Positions 27,803 to 38,137 are shown, numbered from the stretch's first letter. The stretch: 64,000 nucleotides of DNA from Ensifer sp. Root278 (GCF_001429285.1 NZ_LMJJ01000023.1:505128-569127), one strand, 5' to 3'. Notes: a model not told the origin generated them from the sequence alone. A program made the numbers and translations.

Positions 27803-30279
27803 TCGGCCGCGACGATCGCCGGCACTTCGGCCGAGGGTATGCGGCAGGTCACTTCCGTGCCTTCGCCTTCCTTGCTGCGGATGGAGACGGTGCCGTGGTG
27901 CAGGCTGACGAAGCTCTCGACGATCGAAAGGCCGAGGCCTGCGCCGCCGCGCTGGCCGTAGCTTTCGAAGCGGTTGAACACTGTATCGAGCACGTCCTGC
28001 GGTATGCCGGGGCCGCTGTCTGAGACAGAGAAGATGAAGTCGCTGCCCTCGCGGCGGCACTTCAGGTCGATGGCGCTGCCGTCGGGCGCAAAGTTTGCGG
28101 CATTGGTGAGCAGCTTGACGAAGATCTGCTTCAGCCGCTGCTGGTCGGCGACCATGCGGCCGAGATTGTCAGGGGCGGCGATCCTGAGGGTCACGCCGCT
28201 CTCGAGCAGCCGGTCGGCCATCTGGTGGGCAATATCATCGAGGAAGTCGGTGAGACTGATCTCGGACATGTCGAGCTGGACGATGCCGGCATCGACGGTC
28301 GCGAGATCCAGGATGTCGTTGACGATCGTCAGCAGCAGCGACGAGGAGGTGGCGATGTGGTCGACATACTCCGCCTGCCGCTCGTTGAGATCGCCGAAAG
28401 CCGGCGTCTTCAACAGGTCGGCGAAGCCGATGATGTTGGTGAGCGGCGAACGCAGTTCATAGGAAACGTGGTGCACGAAGTCGTTCTTCAGCGCATCCGC
28501 CTTGCGCAGCGCCTCGTTCTTTTCGGTGAGCGCGCGCTCGACCCGGACGCTGTCGGTGATGTTGACGAAGGTCAGCATCGTCTGCGCGTTCGGCAGCGGG
28601 ATGACGGCGTAGTCGAGGATCAGTCCGGTTCGAAGCTCAAGGATGCCGCGGCTGGAGGGCCGTTCGTCGTCGAAGCTGGTGATGATGTGGGTGAAACGTT
28701 TCCACCCGTCAGGCTGGTCGTAGGAGATGAGGCAGGCCTGCTCGATCGCCCGGATATGGGTGCCGGGCTTGGCCTCCGCCTCGCTGATGCCCCAGATCGC
28801 CCGGAACGCCGGGTTCGAGAGACGAATGCGGCCGTCGGGCCCGAACACAGCTACGCCTTCCGCGAGATGGTCGATCGTCTCGCCTTGAACCTGAACGAGC
28901 GTATTGTAGCGCGTTTCGAGATCGACCTTCTCGGTCAGGTTCTCGAACACCCAGGTGACCCCGCCCTGTGGGCGGGCGGTCGCGAAGACGCGCAGCGTCT
29001 GGCCGTTCGGCAGGTGCCAGAGGTCGCTCTGCGTGTCGAGCGCCTGATAGACGGAAAGCGCGGTGGCCTTCCACTGTTTCCAGTTGAGCTGCTCCGGCAG
29101 CTGGCCGCCGGCGCGCAGCCGGTCAAGCACTTCGCCGTTGTCGGGCTTGCGCTCGAGGAAGCCGATGTCGAGGTTCCACAGACGCTGGAAGGCCTGGTTG
29201 TAGAACTGCAGGCGCTGATTGCCGTCGAAGATCGCGACGGGGGTCGCCAGATGATCGAGCGTTTCGGCATGGCTCTTGAGCGTCCGGTTGAGTTCCTCGC
29301 GCACGGCCTCGATGCCGGATACGTCGACGGCGACGCCGGCCGAGCCGGCAGGGCTGCGGGCATCGACGACTTCGAAGAAGGTGCGGTTACCCCTGACGAC
29401 GGTCGAAACCTTGTCGCGGAACGGTGTGTCGAAGGTGGAAACCGCGCGGATCTTTTCGCGCGCGACGGTTGCGAGCAGCTCGCGCCCTTCGGCAACCGCG
29501 ACCGCGACATCAGGAGCCTCGACGGCGTCGGCATAGGCCTCGTTGACCCAGGTGAGGGCGCCATCCGTGCCGCGTTGCCACACCGGCAGATCGATGGCGT
29601 CGAGAAGGGTGCGGAAGGACACGAGCGCAGTATTGAGCCGATCGTGCTCAAGCTTCAGCTCAGCGAGTTCTGCGCGCATATTGTTGAGAGCGATGAAGCG
29701 TACGAAAGCGCGCCCGCCCGAGACCCGTCCCTGGGCCTCCAGGACTTCGTTGCGCTGCGTTTCGAGCACCAGGTCGAAGCTGCGCGCCTGGGTGCGCAGC
29801 GCGTCGATCGCATTTTCCAGTTCCCCGGCGGATTGCGCCTTGATCCAGCGGCCGAAGGCCAGGAACTCGCGGTCGTCTGCCGGCGCGCCGGTTTCGGGCG
29901 GCAGCTGGCCGAGCAGCTCAGCCCGCTCGAGCAGCCCGTCCCAGACGACGATCCGGCGGTTCTTGTCGGCCACCAGCGCCTGATAGCGCGAGAGGCGCTG
30001 GTTGGCGTCCGACAGATCGGAGCGCAATTCGCGGTTCTCGGCTTCGATATTGCCGCGCTGGCGGATCAGCCAGATCGCCGAAATCATCGCTGCGGAAACG
30101 ACGCCGATGAGCACGGAGAAGGTGACGACCTCCGACGAGCCGAAGATATTTGCCTTCTGCGGCGCGACCTGGGCGAGCGCATCTGTTGCTGCAAAGAGAG
30201 TGGTACCGGCCAGAAGGTGGCGCAGGAACTTCGGGCCCTTGCGGCGGGTGCCCGGAATAGCTGTTTGGTCTCTGTTCAT
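27799..30279 (-). CDS. divL: DivL-type PAS histidine-kinase homologue with tyrosine at the phosphosite
   Basis: An 826-residue membrane sensor. Hydrophobic segments lie at about 20-40 and 52-72, followed by a coiled region (75-225), then about three PAS-like domains (225-580) and a kinase core. The H-box reads HHVSYELRSPL, so Tyr607 replaces the phosphoaccepting histidine; I confirmed the TAT codon at 28459-28461. The ATPase part is kept (NAANFAPDG, SDSGPGIP, GAGLGLSI). This is the hallmark of Caulobacter DivL, which senses DivK and controls CckA and CtrA. Position upstream of tsaE-amgK also fits my recollection of divL loci. The role here is inferred from that relationship. Confidence 0.85.
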   Translation of the reverse strand: MNRDQTAIPGTRRKGPKFLRHLLAGTTLFAATDALAQVAPQKANIFGSSEVVTFSVLIGVVSAAMISAIWLIRQRGNIEAENRELRSDLSDANQRLSRYQALVADKNRRIVVWDGLLERAELLGQLPPETGAPADDREFLAFGRWIKAQSAGELENAIDALRTQARSFDLVLETQRNEVLEAQGRVSGGRAFVRFIALNNMRAELAELKLEHDRLNTALVSFRTLLDAIDLPVWQRGTDGALTWVNEAYADAVEAPDVAVAVAEGRELLATVAREKIRAVSTFDTPFRDKVSTVVRGNRTFFEVVDARSPAGSAGVAVDVSGIEAVREELNRTLKSHAETLDHLATPVAIFDGNQRLQFYNQAFQRLWNLDIGFLERKPDNGEVLDRLRAGGQLPEQLNWKQWKATALSVYQALDTQSDLWHLPNGQTLRVFATARPQGGVTWVFENLTEKVDLETRYNTLVQVQGETIDHLAEGVAVFGPDGRIRLSNPAFRAIWGISEAEAKPGTHIRAIEQACLISYDQPDGWKRFTHIITSFDDERPSSRGILELRTGLILDYAVIPLPNAQTMLTFVNITDSVRVERALTEKNEALRKADALKNDFVHHVSYELRSPLTNIIGFADLLKTPAFGDLNERQAEYVDHIATSSSLLLTIVNDILDLATVDAGIVQLDMSEISLTDFLDDIAHQMADRLLESGVTLRIAAPDNLGRMVADQQRLKQIFVKLLTNAANFAPDGSAIDLKCRREGSDFIFSVSDSGPGIPQDVLDTVFNRFESYGQRGGAGLGLSIVESFVSLHHGTVSIRSKEGEGTEVTCRIPSAEVPAIVAAE

Positions 30280-30584
30280 GGCGCTGCCATCCCCGTCTGT
30301 CCGAAGGGTGCTGCCGGCCTTGTTGCGCCTTGCACAGTTCCATCGAGGCCCTGGTCAAGGGCCTGCGTCAGTTCCGATTGCATCCCCGGTCTGTCTCCGT
30401 CTGTTTGCCGCTTATCGACAAGACATCCCATCCGCGATGTCCAAGGTCCGCACCGACATCACGAATCAATGGGTTAGAGCATACTTCCTAGTCGAATCGT
30501 CGGGAAGGGAGAGGCCCAAAAAAGCGGCCGCGCTCTCTTGTCAAGAACGCGGCCACAAGATGTTGTGGATTGCCCGGGTAAGGA
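30280..30584 (-). other. Intergenic region between ahcY and divL
   Basis: About 305 bases without a supported gene. The part next to ahcY holds its terminator (30518-30554). The rest is the presumed divL promoter region; I see no palindrome or confident -35/-10 there. Confidence 0.5.
30518..30554 (-). terminator. Rho-independent terminator of ahcY
   Basis: On the minus strand GGCCGCG and CGCGGCC arms, extended by TTCTTG/CAAGAG-like inner pairing, are followed by GC and T6. It lies about 30 bases after the ahcY stop. Confidence 0.8.
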
Positions 30585-31985
<1,401 letters not shown>

Positions 31986-32116
31986 GGAATTCTCCGGGCT
32001 GATCTCTTCAAGCCGCATGGCTTCAACCGAACTGCGGCGCGATTATGCCTCCCGCGCCTACCGACGCGGTGAGAGTGCGACCGATCTATCAGGAATCAGG
32101 GGAGAGGGCAATATCG

Positions 32117-32144
32117 ATATAAAGAAGTCTTTATATCTTTATAT
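32117..32144. promoter_or_regulatory. Palindrome upstream of ahcY, candidate SahR-type operator
   Basis: ATATAAAGA-AG-TCTTTATAT (32117-32136) is a perfect inverted repeat with nine-base arms, and a third CTTTATAT copy follows at 32137-32144. It begins just after the ptsH stop, about 130 bases upstream of the ahcY start. ArsR-family SahR/SAM-cycle regulators are known to bind AT-rich palindromes of this style ahead of ahcY in Proteobacteria. Confidence 0.55.
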
Positions 32145-32150
32145 TGTCCG

Positions 32151-32441
32151 TCACATTTCTTCGCCGAACTTGTCGGCGACCAGTGCATCAAGCGCGTTCA
32201 ACGCCTCTTCGGCCTGCGCGCCGCTCGCGGTCACGCATACGCTGCAGCCGGTGCTGGCAGCCAGCATCATCAAGCCCATAATGGACGTTCCGCCGACCGT
32301 CATGCCGTCCTTCGACACGGTAATCTCGGCTTCATAGGCCTCGACCGTCTGTACGAACTTCGCAGATGCCCTCGCGTGCAGGCCTCGCTTGTTGATGATC
32401 AGCAGTTCGCGCGTCAGCGACATGTCGGGGCGATGATCCAT
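32151..32441 (-). CDS. ptsH: HPr phosphocarrier protein (PTS)
   Basis: A 96-residue HPr. The phosphohistidine is His22 in KRGLHARAS and the regulatory serine is Ser53 in GGTSIMGLM; their spacing of 31 equals that of His15/Ser46 in classical HPr. The Ser site makes sense because hprK is in the same cluster. The ATG overlaps the stop of the EIIA gene (TAATG); a second ATG six codons later has no ribosome site. No sugar-specific permease is present, so this is the regulatory PTS of rhizobia. Confidence 0.92.
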   Translation of the reverse strand: MDHRPDMSLTRELLIINKRGLHARASAKFVQTVEAYEAEITVSKDGMTVGGTSIMGLMMLAASTGCSVCVTASGAQAEEALNALDALVADKFGEEM

Positions 32442-32842
32442 TACTTGCCACTCAGGACACGGCTGGCGACGTTGATGTATTTCCGTCCGGCTTCCGAGGC
32501 CTCGACCAACGCCTTGTCCATGTCGCTCTCGCCGCGCACGCCGGCAAGTTTGATCAGCATCGGCAGGTTGACGCCGGCTATCACTTCGACCGAGCCGCTG
32601 CGCATGACCGAGATGGCAAGGTTGGAGGGCGTTCCGCCGAACATGTCGGTCAGGATGATGACGCCGTGGCCCTCGTCGACCTTGGTGACCGCGTCGAGGA
32701 TATCCTGCCGACGCTGGTCCATGTCGTCCTCGGGACCGATGCAGACGGTCTCTATAGCTTTTTGCGGACCGACGACATGCTCGAGTGCAAGTCGAAATTC
32801 CTCAGCCAGCTTGCCATGGGTGACAAGCACAAGTCCGATCAT
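32441..32842 (-). CDS. manX: PTS EIIA component, mannose family
   Basis: A 133-residue EIIA-Man domain. The phosphorylated histidine is His9 in LVLVTHGKLAEEF and the MFGGTPSNLA loop is intact. It lacks any fused EIIB. In Rhizobiaceae this EIIA is part of a phosphorelay that ends in regulation (for example of ChvG/ChvI-linked and carbon responses) rather than sugar import. It is translated just before ptsH and lies 156 bases after hprK. Confidence 0.9.
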   Translation of the reverse strand: MIGLVLVTHGKLAEEFRLALEHVVGPQKAIETVCIGPEDDMDQRRQDILDAVTKVDEGHGVIILTDMFGGTPSNLAISVMRSGSVEVIAGVNLPMLIKLAGVRGESDMDKALVEASEAGRKYINVASRVLSGK

Positions 32843-32998
32843 GGGTATCTTCGCTCCAACTGCACGCGCAATTCACTGATGGCCAGATATCGCAATGCAG
32901 CAATTTCGTCCACCTGTTGGGGCGGCCATCTTGGCAAGGAAAAGGGGAAGTGCAAGCCAAAAATGCTGAAAAACCAGCCTTGCTGACGGTAAATCGGG

Positions 32999-33454
32999 CT
33001 AGGATCCTATTTTTTCGGCGATGAGCGCATGCAAAATATTGAGAACATACGCCCCCTCTTCAACGGGAACGCGAACAATCGGGAGTACTCGCCCGAGTGG
33101 CAGGCGCAACGTCTCGTCTTCCAGCGGTAACCGCGGGTCGAAAGGCGCACTCACGGGCAGCATGGCCCAGTCCATCACCGCGGCAGGCACGGTTTCGATC
33201 TTGCCGATTCCGGCGCCGCGTATTTCAATCAGGCCGTGAATGGAGGGCGGACAGCGGGCGACGATCCTGTCGTGTTCCAGGCTCAGATCCACCCGATCGT
33301 CGGCGACGAGTGCCGCGAAGTGCCCGGCCTGTCGTGCGGCCGTGATGCATGCAAGCGCCAGCCTGGATTTGCCGATGCCGGAAGGGCCCGTGATCAGGAA
33401 GCCGCGCGTCCCGAGCACGATGGCAGTGCCGTGGACATTGGCGCCCGTCGTCAC
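32999..33454 (-). CDS. hprK: HPr kinase/phosphorylase, short alphaproteobacterial form
   Basis: A 151-residue protein with only the C-terminal catalytic domain. The P-loop is TGPSGIGKSRLA and the HPrK-specific IHGLIEIRGAGIGKI stretch follows. The roughly 130-residue N-terminal domain of Gram-positive HprK is absent, as usual in Rhizobiales, so this is not a truncation. It phosphorylates the regulatory serine of HPr. The start overlaps the chvG stop by four bases, coupling it to the two-component system. Confidence 0.92.
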   Translation of the reverse strand: MTTGANVHGTAIVLGTRGFLITGPSGIGKSRLALACITAARQAGHFAALVADDRVDLSLEHDRIVARCPPSIHGLIEIRGAGIGKIETVPAAVMDWAMLPVSAPFDPRLPLEDETLRLPLGRVLPIVRVPVEEGAYVLNILHALIAEKIGS

Positions 33455-35238
33455 GCGTGCGGCTCGGCGGGTAGCGACAGGATGAAGCGCGCGCCGCTGA
33501 CGTGGCCGTCCTGCGCGACGATGTTTTCCGCCTTCAGCGTGCCGCCATGGGCTTCGGCGATCTGCCTGGAAATCGACAGGCCGAGGCCGGAGTTCTGGCC
33601 GAAATCCTCTCCTTCCGGCCGATCGGTGTAGAAGCGTTCGAAAATGCGGTCGATGTCTTCCGCCTGGATGCCGGGGCCGTTGTCCTCGACATAGACGAGG
33701 CAGCGCGATCGCGACCGTGTGAGGCGCACGACGATCCGCCCGCTGTCTTCGGGAACGAAGGACCGGGCGTTCTCGATCAGGTTGGTGATAATCTGGCCGA
33801 TGCGCAGGTCGTGGCCGTTGACGGCGAAGCGGGCCCTGGGACTGTCCTTGCGGTCGATGACGAAGTCGAGCAGCACCGCCTTCTTCTTGCTGCGGATCTG
33901 GCGCGAAATATCGACGAGGTCGCCCAGAAGCCTTTCGAGGTCGATGATCTTGGCATCGCTGCGGGCAAGCTCGGCGTCGAGGCGCGAGGCGTCCGAAATA
34001 TCGCTGATCAGACGGTCGAGACGGCGGACGTCATGCTGGATGACGTCCATCAAGCGCTTCTTCGATTCGTCGGTCCGCGCAAGCGGCAGGGTCTCGACGG
34101 CGCTGCGCAGCGAGGTGAGGGGGTTTTTCAGCTCGTGACTGACATCGGCCGCGAAATTCTCGATCGCCGCGATCCGATCGTAGAGCGCGGTCGTCATTTC
34201 CCGGAGCGCGACGGACAGGTTGCCGATCTCGTCTTGGCGAGAGGAGAAATCCGGGATCTCCTCGCGCTCCTTGGCACCGCCGCGCCGCACGCGGACTGCC
34301 GCCGCTGCGAGCCTTCGAAGCGGATTGGCGATCGTCGAGGAGAGAAGCAGCGACAGGATGATGTTGACGAGGGCAGCCACGCCGAAGACGCGGATGATGG
34401 CAAGGCGCTCCGCCTGGACGATCTTGTCGATGTCGCCGGCTTGCGTCGAAAGCAAGAGAACGCCGAGCACGGCGCGGAACCGCTGCACCGGGACGGCCAC
34501 CGAAACGATGAGCTCGCCCTTCTCGGTGACGCGCTCGACATAGCCGCGCACGCCGGTCAGCGCGTTGGTGACCTCAGGATAGATCGAGCCGTTGCCACCG
34601 GGCGGTTCCTTGTAGAGTGGTAGATTGCCGGGCTGCAGCAGCTTGTTCAGCCAGCTGTTGAGCTTTCCGCCGATGCCCGTCGATTCCGGCTCGATCGGCG
34701 GCAGGTCGAAGCGCAGCACCTGGCCGCCGCTATAAAGGTGTCGGGAATCGAGCAGCAGGTCGGCATCGGCATCGAAGAGGCGGGCGCGGGTGCGCGTCGG
34801 CGAAATCAGCCGCCTGAGAACCGGCGCAACACGTTCCTGGATGATCGGGAAATCGAGATCCTCGTCGCTGGGCAGCGGCGTAATGCTCTGGCCGGCCTGC
34901 AGTTCGAGCAGCTTTTCGGGATCGATGGTGATCGAGTTGGTATCGACCGAGGCGGAAGCTGAGATGGCGCCGGCGATGATTTCGCCCTGGGTCAGCAGGC
35001 TTTCGACGCGGGCGTCGATCAGCCCCTCGCGGAACTGGTTGAGATACATGATGCCGCCGACGAGGACGACGAGTGCCACCAGGTTGAAGAAGACGATGCG
35101 GCGGGTGAGGCTCGAGAAGACGGCATTGCCGAACAGGCGGCGAATCAGCGTGAAAGGATGTGCCCAGCGGCGCTGGCCCATATGTGCCTGCGCACGTCCG
35201 TCACTGTCTTCGATGTCGCCCTGCAAGACTTCTACCAA
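33451..35238 (-). CDS. chvG: Sensor histidine kinase ChvG/ExoS
   Basis: A 595-residue inner-membrane kinase if the TTG at 35238, which has a GGGAG ribosome site, is used; a GTG ten codons upstream (35268) is the alternative. The first membrane segment is FNLVALVVLVGGIMYL, followed by a periplasmic domain of about 220 residues, then a second segment (VFGVAALVNIILSLLL), HAMP, and the kinase core with the phosphohistidine in FAADVSHELKNPL, NLIENARSF and SGLGLSISRQ. It pairs with ChvI to control exopolysaccharide, motility and acid/envelope stress genes and is held off by ExoR in the periplasm. It lies downstream of chvI and is coupled to hprK. Confidence 0.94.
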   Translation of the reverse strand: MVEVLQGDIEDSDGRAQAHMGQRRWAHPFTLIRRLFGNAVFSSLTRRIVFFNLVALVVLVGGIMYLNQFREGLIDARVESLLTQGEIIAGAISASASVDTNSITIDPEKLLELQAGQSITPLPSDEDLDFPIIQERVAPVLRRLISPTRTRARLFDADADLLLDSRHLYSGGQVLRFDLPPIEPESTGIGGKLNSWLNKLLQPGNLPLYKEPPGGNGSIYPEVTNALTGVRGYVERVTEKGELIVSVAVPVQRFRAVLGVLLLSTQAGDIDKIVQAERLAIIRVFGVAALVNIILSLLLSSTIANPLRRLAAAAVRVRRGGAKEREEIPDFSSRQDEIGNLSVALREMTTALYDRIAAIENFAADVSHELKNPLTSLRSAVETLPLARTDESKKRLMDVIQHDVRRLDRLISDISDASRLDAELARSDAKIIDLERLLGDLVDISRQIRSKKKAVLLDFVIDRKDSPRARFAVNGHDLRIGQIITNLIENARSFVPEDSGRIVVRLTRSRSRCLVYVEDNGPGIQAEDIDRIFERFYTDRPEGEDFGQNSGLGLSISRQIAEAHGGTLKAENIVAQDGHVSGARFILSLPAEPHA

Positions 35239-35447
35239 ATGTCCCGCTCCCGCGCGGACTTCCGTCACGTTCTCTCGATTGCAACGCTGACACGGCCCGA
35301 GTGCCGGGCGCGACGCCGTCGTTCACTTTGTGTGGTTCCGGCCCAGAGGTCCGATGGCGCGGCGGGGTTTCAAAGGCAGCCTTGGCCGTGCTCCCGTCGC
35401 GCCGTTTCTGAATGCGCCACAATCGGCGCGATGGCAAGTCCCGCGGC

Positions 35448-36173
35448 TCAGGCTGTCTCGCGGAAACGATAGCCGACACCGTAGAGGGTCTCGATCATGT
35501 CGAAGTCGTTGTCGACCATCTTGAACTTCTTGCGCAGCCGCTTGATGTGGCTGTCGATGGTGCGGTCGTCGACATAGACCTGCTCGTCATAGGCGGCGTC
35601 CATCAGCGCGTCGCGGCTCTTCACCACGCCCGGGCGCTGCGCCAGCGAATGGAGGATGAGGAATTCGGTCACCGTCAGCGTTACCGGCTCGCTCTTCCAG
35701 GTGCAGGTGTGGCGCTCCTGGTCCATCACCAGTTGCCCGCGCTCGAGCGAGCGCGACGGCGTGTCGGAGGCCTTGGCGGGATTCGTCGGGTTGGCGGCAG
35801 CCGCTTCGCGGTTTGCGGCGCGACGCAGGATCGCCTTGACGCGTTCGACCAGCAGGCGCTGCGAGAAGGGCTTGGTGATGAAGTCGTCGGCACCCATCTT
35901 CAGGCCGAAGAGTTCATCGATCTCTTCATCCTTGGAGGTGAGGAAGATCACCGGCAGGTCGGACTTCTGTCGCAGGCGGCGCAGCAATTCCATGCCGTCC
36001 ATGCGCGGCATCTTGATGTCGAAGATCGCAAGCTGCGGCGGCCGGGCGAGCAGGCCCTCAAGCGCGGAAGCACCGTCGGTATAGGTCTCGACCTTGTAGC
36101 CTTCTGCCTCCAGGGCGATGGATACGGACGTCAGAATATTCCGGTCATCATCGACAAGCGCGATGGTCTGCAT
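35448..36173 (-). CDS. chvI: Response regulator ChvI
   Basis: A 241-residue OmpR/PhoB-type regulator. The acidic pocket is LVDDDRN, the phosphorylated residue is Asp52 in [11 protein letters not shown], and the switch lysine is in TKPFS. The C-terminal winged helix has [14 protein letters not shown] and YGVGYRF. ChvI positively controls genes for succinoglycan and envelope adaptation. The ATG at 36173 is the family start; upstream codons are noncoding. A 209-base gap separates it from chvG. Confidence 0.95.
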   Translation of the reverse strand: MQTIALVDDDRNILTSVSIALEAEGYKVETYTDGASALEGLLARPPQLAIFDIKMPRMDGMELLRRLRQKSDLPVIFLTSKDEEIDELFGLKMGADDFITKPFSQRLLVERVKAILRRAANREAAAANPTNPAKASDTPSRSLERGQLVMDQERHTCTWKSEPVTLTVTEFLILHSLAQRPGVVKSRDALMDAAYDEQVYVDDRTIDSHIKRLRKKFKMVDNDFDMIETLYGVGYRFRETA

Positions 36174-36497
36174 CGTGTTCAACTCCGTCTTTTGAGGTGC
36201 CGGTCTCGTCCCCGAAAACTCCGGCATTCGCGAGTCACGGGTGCGTTAGTGAGTATAAAGGTGGAACAAATTGTGGCGAAGCCCAAAAAGTACCTGTCGT
36301 AACGATAGGATAGGTCCTGTCAGATCGGTGTTCGGCAGGCCGAATTCAACCGATTAAAAAAACGATAATTTTCTTTAAATCGATTAATATACTGAAATCA
36401 TTATTCTTTTTTTGACGCCGCCTTGTTTTTGAGCGAGCATGCAAGTATGGTCCGGCGAAATTCAACGCCAATGGCCAAACACGAAGGAAGCTTGACC
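36174..36497. other. Divergent regulatory region between chvI and pckA
   Basis: About 324 bases without a gene. The half near chvI has ordinary composition. From about 36340 to 36418 the sequence is very rich in A and T, unlike the rest of the window, and contains AATCGATT at 36378-36385 and several T- and A-tracts. It should carry promoters for both genes. Confidence 0.55.
36374..36389. promoter_or_regulatory. AATCGATT-centred site, candidate PckR/LacI-type operator of pckA
   Basis: TTTAAATCGATTAATA has a perfect eight-base core palindrome in the AT-rich pckA upstream region, about 110 bases before the start codon. LacI-family PckR controls pckA in S. meliloti, from memory, and LacI proteins prefer dyads with central CG. 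A second ACCGATTAA half-like sequence lies at about 36349-36357. Confidence 0.35.
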
Positions 36498-38108
36498 ATG
36501 GAGCAACTCGGCACTCGCAATCTCGCGAACGGCTTGGAAAAACTCGGCTTTACCGACCTGGAAACGGTTCGGTACAACCTCGAAGCCGCAGAGCTTTATG
36601 AGGAAGCTCTTCGCCGCGGCGAGGCTGAACTGACGGCACACGGGGCGCTTGTTGCCCGTACCGGCCAGCACACCGGTCGTTCGCCGAAGGACAAGTTCGT
36701 GGTTCGCGATGCGAACACCGACGACCAGATCTGGTGGGACAACAACAAGCCGATGTCTCCGGAGCATTTCGCCCTGCTGCGAAAGGACATGCTCGATCAC
36801 GCCAAGGGCATGTCGCTTTATGTGCAGGATCTCGTTGGCGGCGCCGATGCCGACAACGCCCTTCCGACCCGCGTTGTCACCGAATATGCCTGGCACTCGC
36901 TGTTCATCCGCAATCTCCTGATTCGTCCGGCACACGAAGCGCTTGCCTCCTTCCTGCCGAAGCTGACGATCATCGATCTCCCAAGCTTCAAGGCTGACCC
37001 GGAGCGCTACGGCTGCCGCACGGAGACCGTCATTGCCTGCGACTTCACCAACGGACTGATCCTGATCGGCGGCACGTCCTATGCCGGCGAAATGAAGAAG
37101 TCGGTCTTCACCGTTCTCAACTACCTGCTGCCCAAGAAGGGCGTGATGCCGATGCATTGCTCGGCCAATGTCGGCCCGGCAGGCGACACGGCGATCTTCT
37201 TCGGTCTCTCCGGCACCGGCAAGACGACGCTTTCGGCCGACCCGACCCGCACGCTGATCGGCGACGACGAGCACGGCTGGGGCGAGCACGGCGTCTTCAA
37301 CTTCGAAGGCGGCTGCTACGCCAAGGCGATCCGTCTGTCGGAAGCTGCCGAGCCGGAAATCTACGCGACGACCCGCCGCTTCGGCACGGTCATGGAAAAC
37401 GTCGTGCTCGATGAGCGCCGCGTTCCGGATTTCGACGACGGTTCGCTGACGGAAAACACCCGCTGCGCCTATCCGCTCGACTTCATCCCGAATGCCAGCG
37501 CCACCGGCACCGCGCCGCAGCCGCGCACGATCATCATGCTGACGGCCGATGCCTTTGGCGTGATGCCGCCGATTGCCAAGCTGACGCCGGAACAGGCGAT
37601 GTACCACTTCCTCTCCGGCTACACCGCCAAGGTTGCCGGCACGGAAAAGGGCGTCACCGAGCCGGAAGCCACATTCTCGACTTGCTTCGGCGCGCCGTTC
37701 ATGCCGCGGCATCCGTCGGAATACGGCAATCTCCTGAAGGACCTGATCGCCAAGAACGGCGTCACCTGCTGGCTGGTCAACACCGGCTGGACCGGCGGCG
37801 CCTACGGCACCGGCAGCCGCATGCCGATCAAGGTGACCCGCGCTCTGCTCGCCGCAGCACTCGACGGCTCGCTGAACGCCGCTGAACTGCGCACCGACGC
37901 CAACTTCGGCTTCGCCGTTCCGGTCTCGGTCCCCGGCGTCGACGACGGCATCCTCGATCCGCGCTCGACCTGGGCCGATGGTGCGGCCTATGACGCGCAG
38001 GCGCGCCGCCTCGTCGATATGTTCATCGCCAACTTCGCCAAGTTCGAAGAACATGTTGATGGCAGCGTTCGCGATGCGGCTCCCGGCACCAAGCTTGCCG
38101 CCGAATAA
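36498..38108 (+). CDS. pckA: Phosphoenolpyruvate carboxykinase (ATP)
   Basis: A 536-residue enzyme, the length I recall for S. meliloti PckA. It converts oxaloacetate and ATP to phosphoenolpyruvate, the entry to gluconeogenesis during growth on C4 acids. The kinase loop is [13 protein letters not shown], the oxaloacetate/metal stretch is MHCSANVG and the adenine loop is [16 protein letters not shown]. The ATG at 36498 has an AGGAAG ribosome site; an open upstream extension of 25 codons is not conserved. It is monocistronic with a strong terminator. Confidence 0.97.
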   Translation: MEQLGTRNLANGLEKLGFTDLETVRYNLEAAELYEEALRRGEAELTAHGALVARTGQHTGRSPKDKFVVRDANTDDQIWWDNNKPMSPEHFALLRKDMLDHAKGMSLYVQDLVGGADADNALPTRVVTEYAWHSLFIRNLLIRPAHEALASFLPKLTIIDLPSFKADPERYGCRTETVIACDFTNGLILIGGTSYAGEMKKSVFTVLNYLLPKKGVMPMHCSANVGPAGDTAIFFGLSGTGKTTLSADPTRTLIGDDEHGWGEHGVFNFEGGCYAKAIRLSEAAEPEIYATTRRFGTVMENVVLDERRVPDFDDGSLTENTRCAYPLDFIPNASATGTAPQPRTIIMLTADAFGVMPPIAKLTPEQAMYHFLSGYTAKVAGTEKGVTEPEATFSTCFGAPFMPRHPSEYGNLLKDLIAKNGVTCWLVNTGWTGGAYGTGSRMPIKVTRALLAAALDGSLNAAELRTDANFGFAVPVSVPGVDDGILDPRSTWADGAAYDAQARRLVDMFIANFAKFEEHVDGSVRDAAPGTKLAAE

Positions 38109-38121
38109 ATATCGTCAGCTA

Positions 38122-38137
38122 TGATTCACGTGAAACC
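38122..38137. other. parS-like 16-mer after pckA
   Basis: TGATTCACGTGAAACC matches the bacterial parS consensus TGTTTCACGTGAAACA at 14 of 16 positions, with a perfect TTCACGTGAA core. It lies 13 bases after the pckA stop and overlaps the start of the terminator stem. Confidence 0.5.

Noticed and set aside
28225..30477. 750-residue open frame on the plus strand
   Set aside because: It is antisense to divL, which has clear domain motifs; the antisense translation shows no family resemblance.
31986..32150. SAH or SAM riboswitch in the ahcY leader
   Set aside because: I could not find the conserved helices or core bases; the palindrome fits a protein operator better.
32999..33454. HprK as a truncated pseudogene
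   Set aside because: The short form is normal in Alphaproteobacteria, and both the P-loop and signature stretch are intact.
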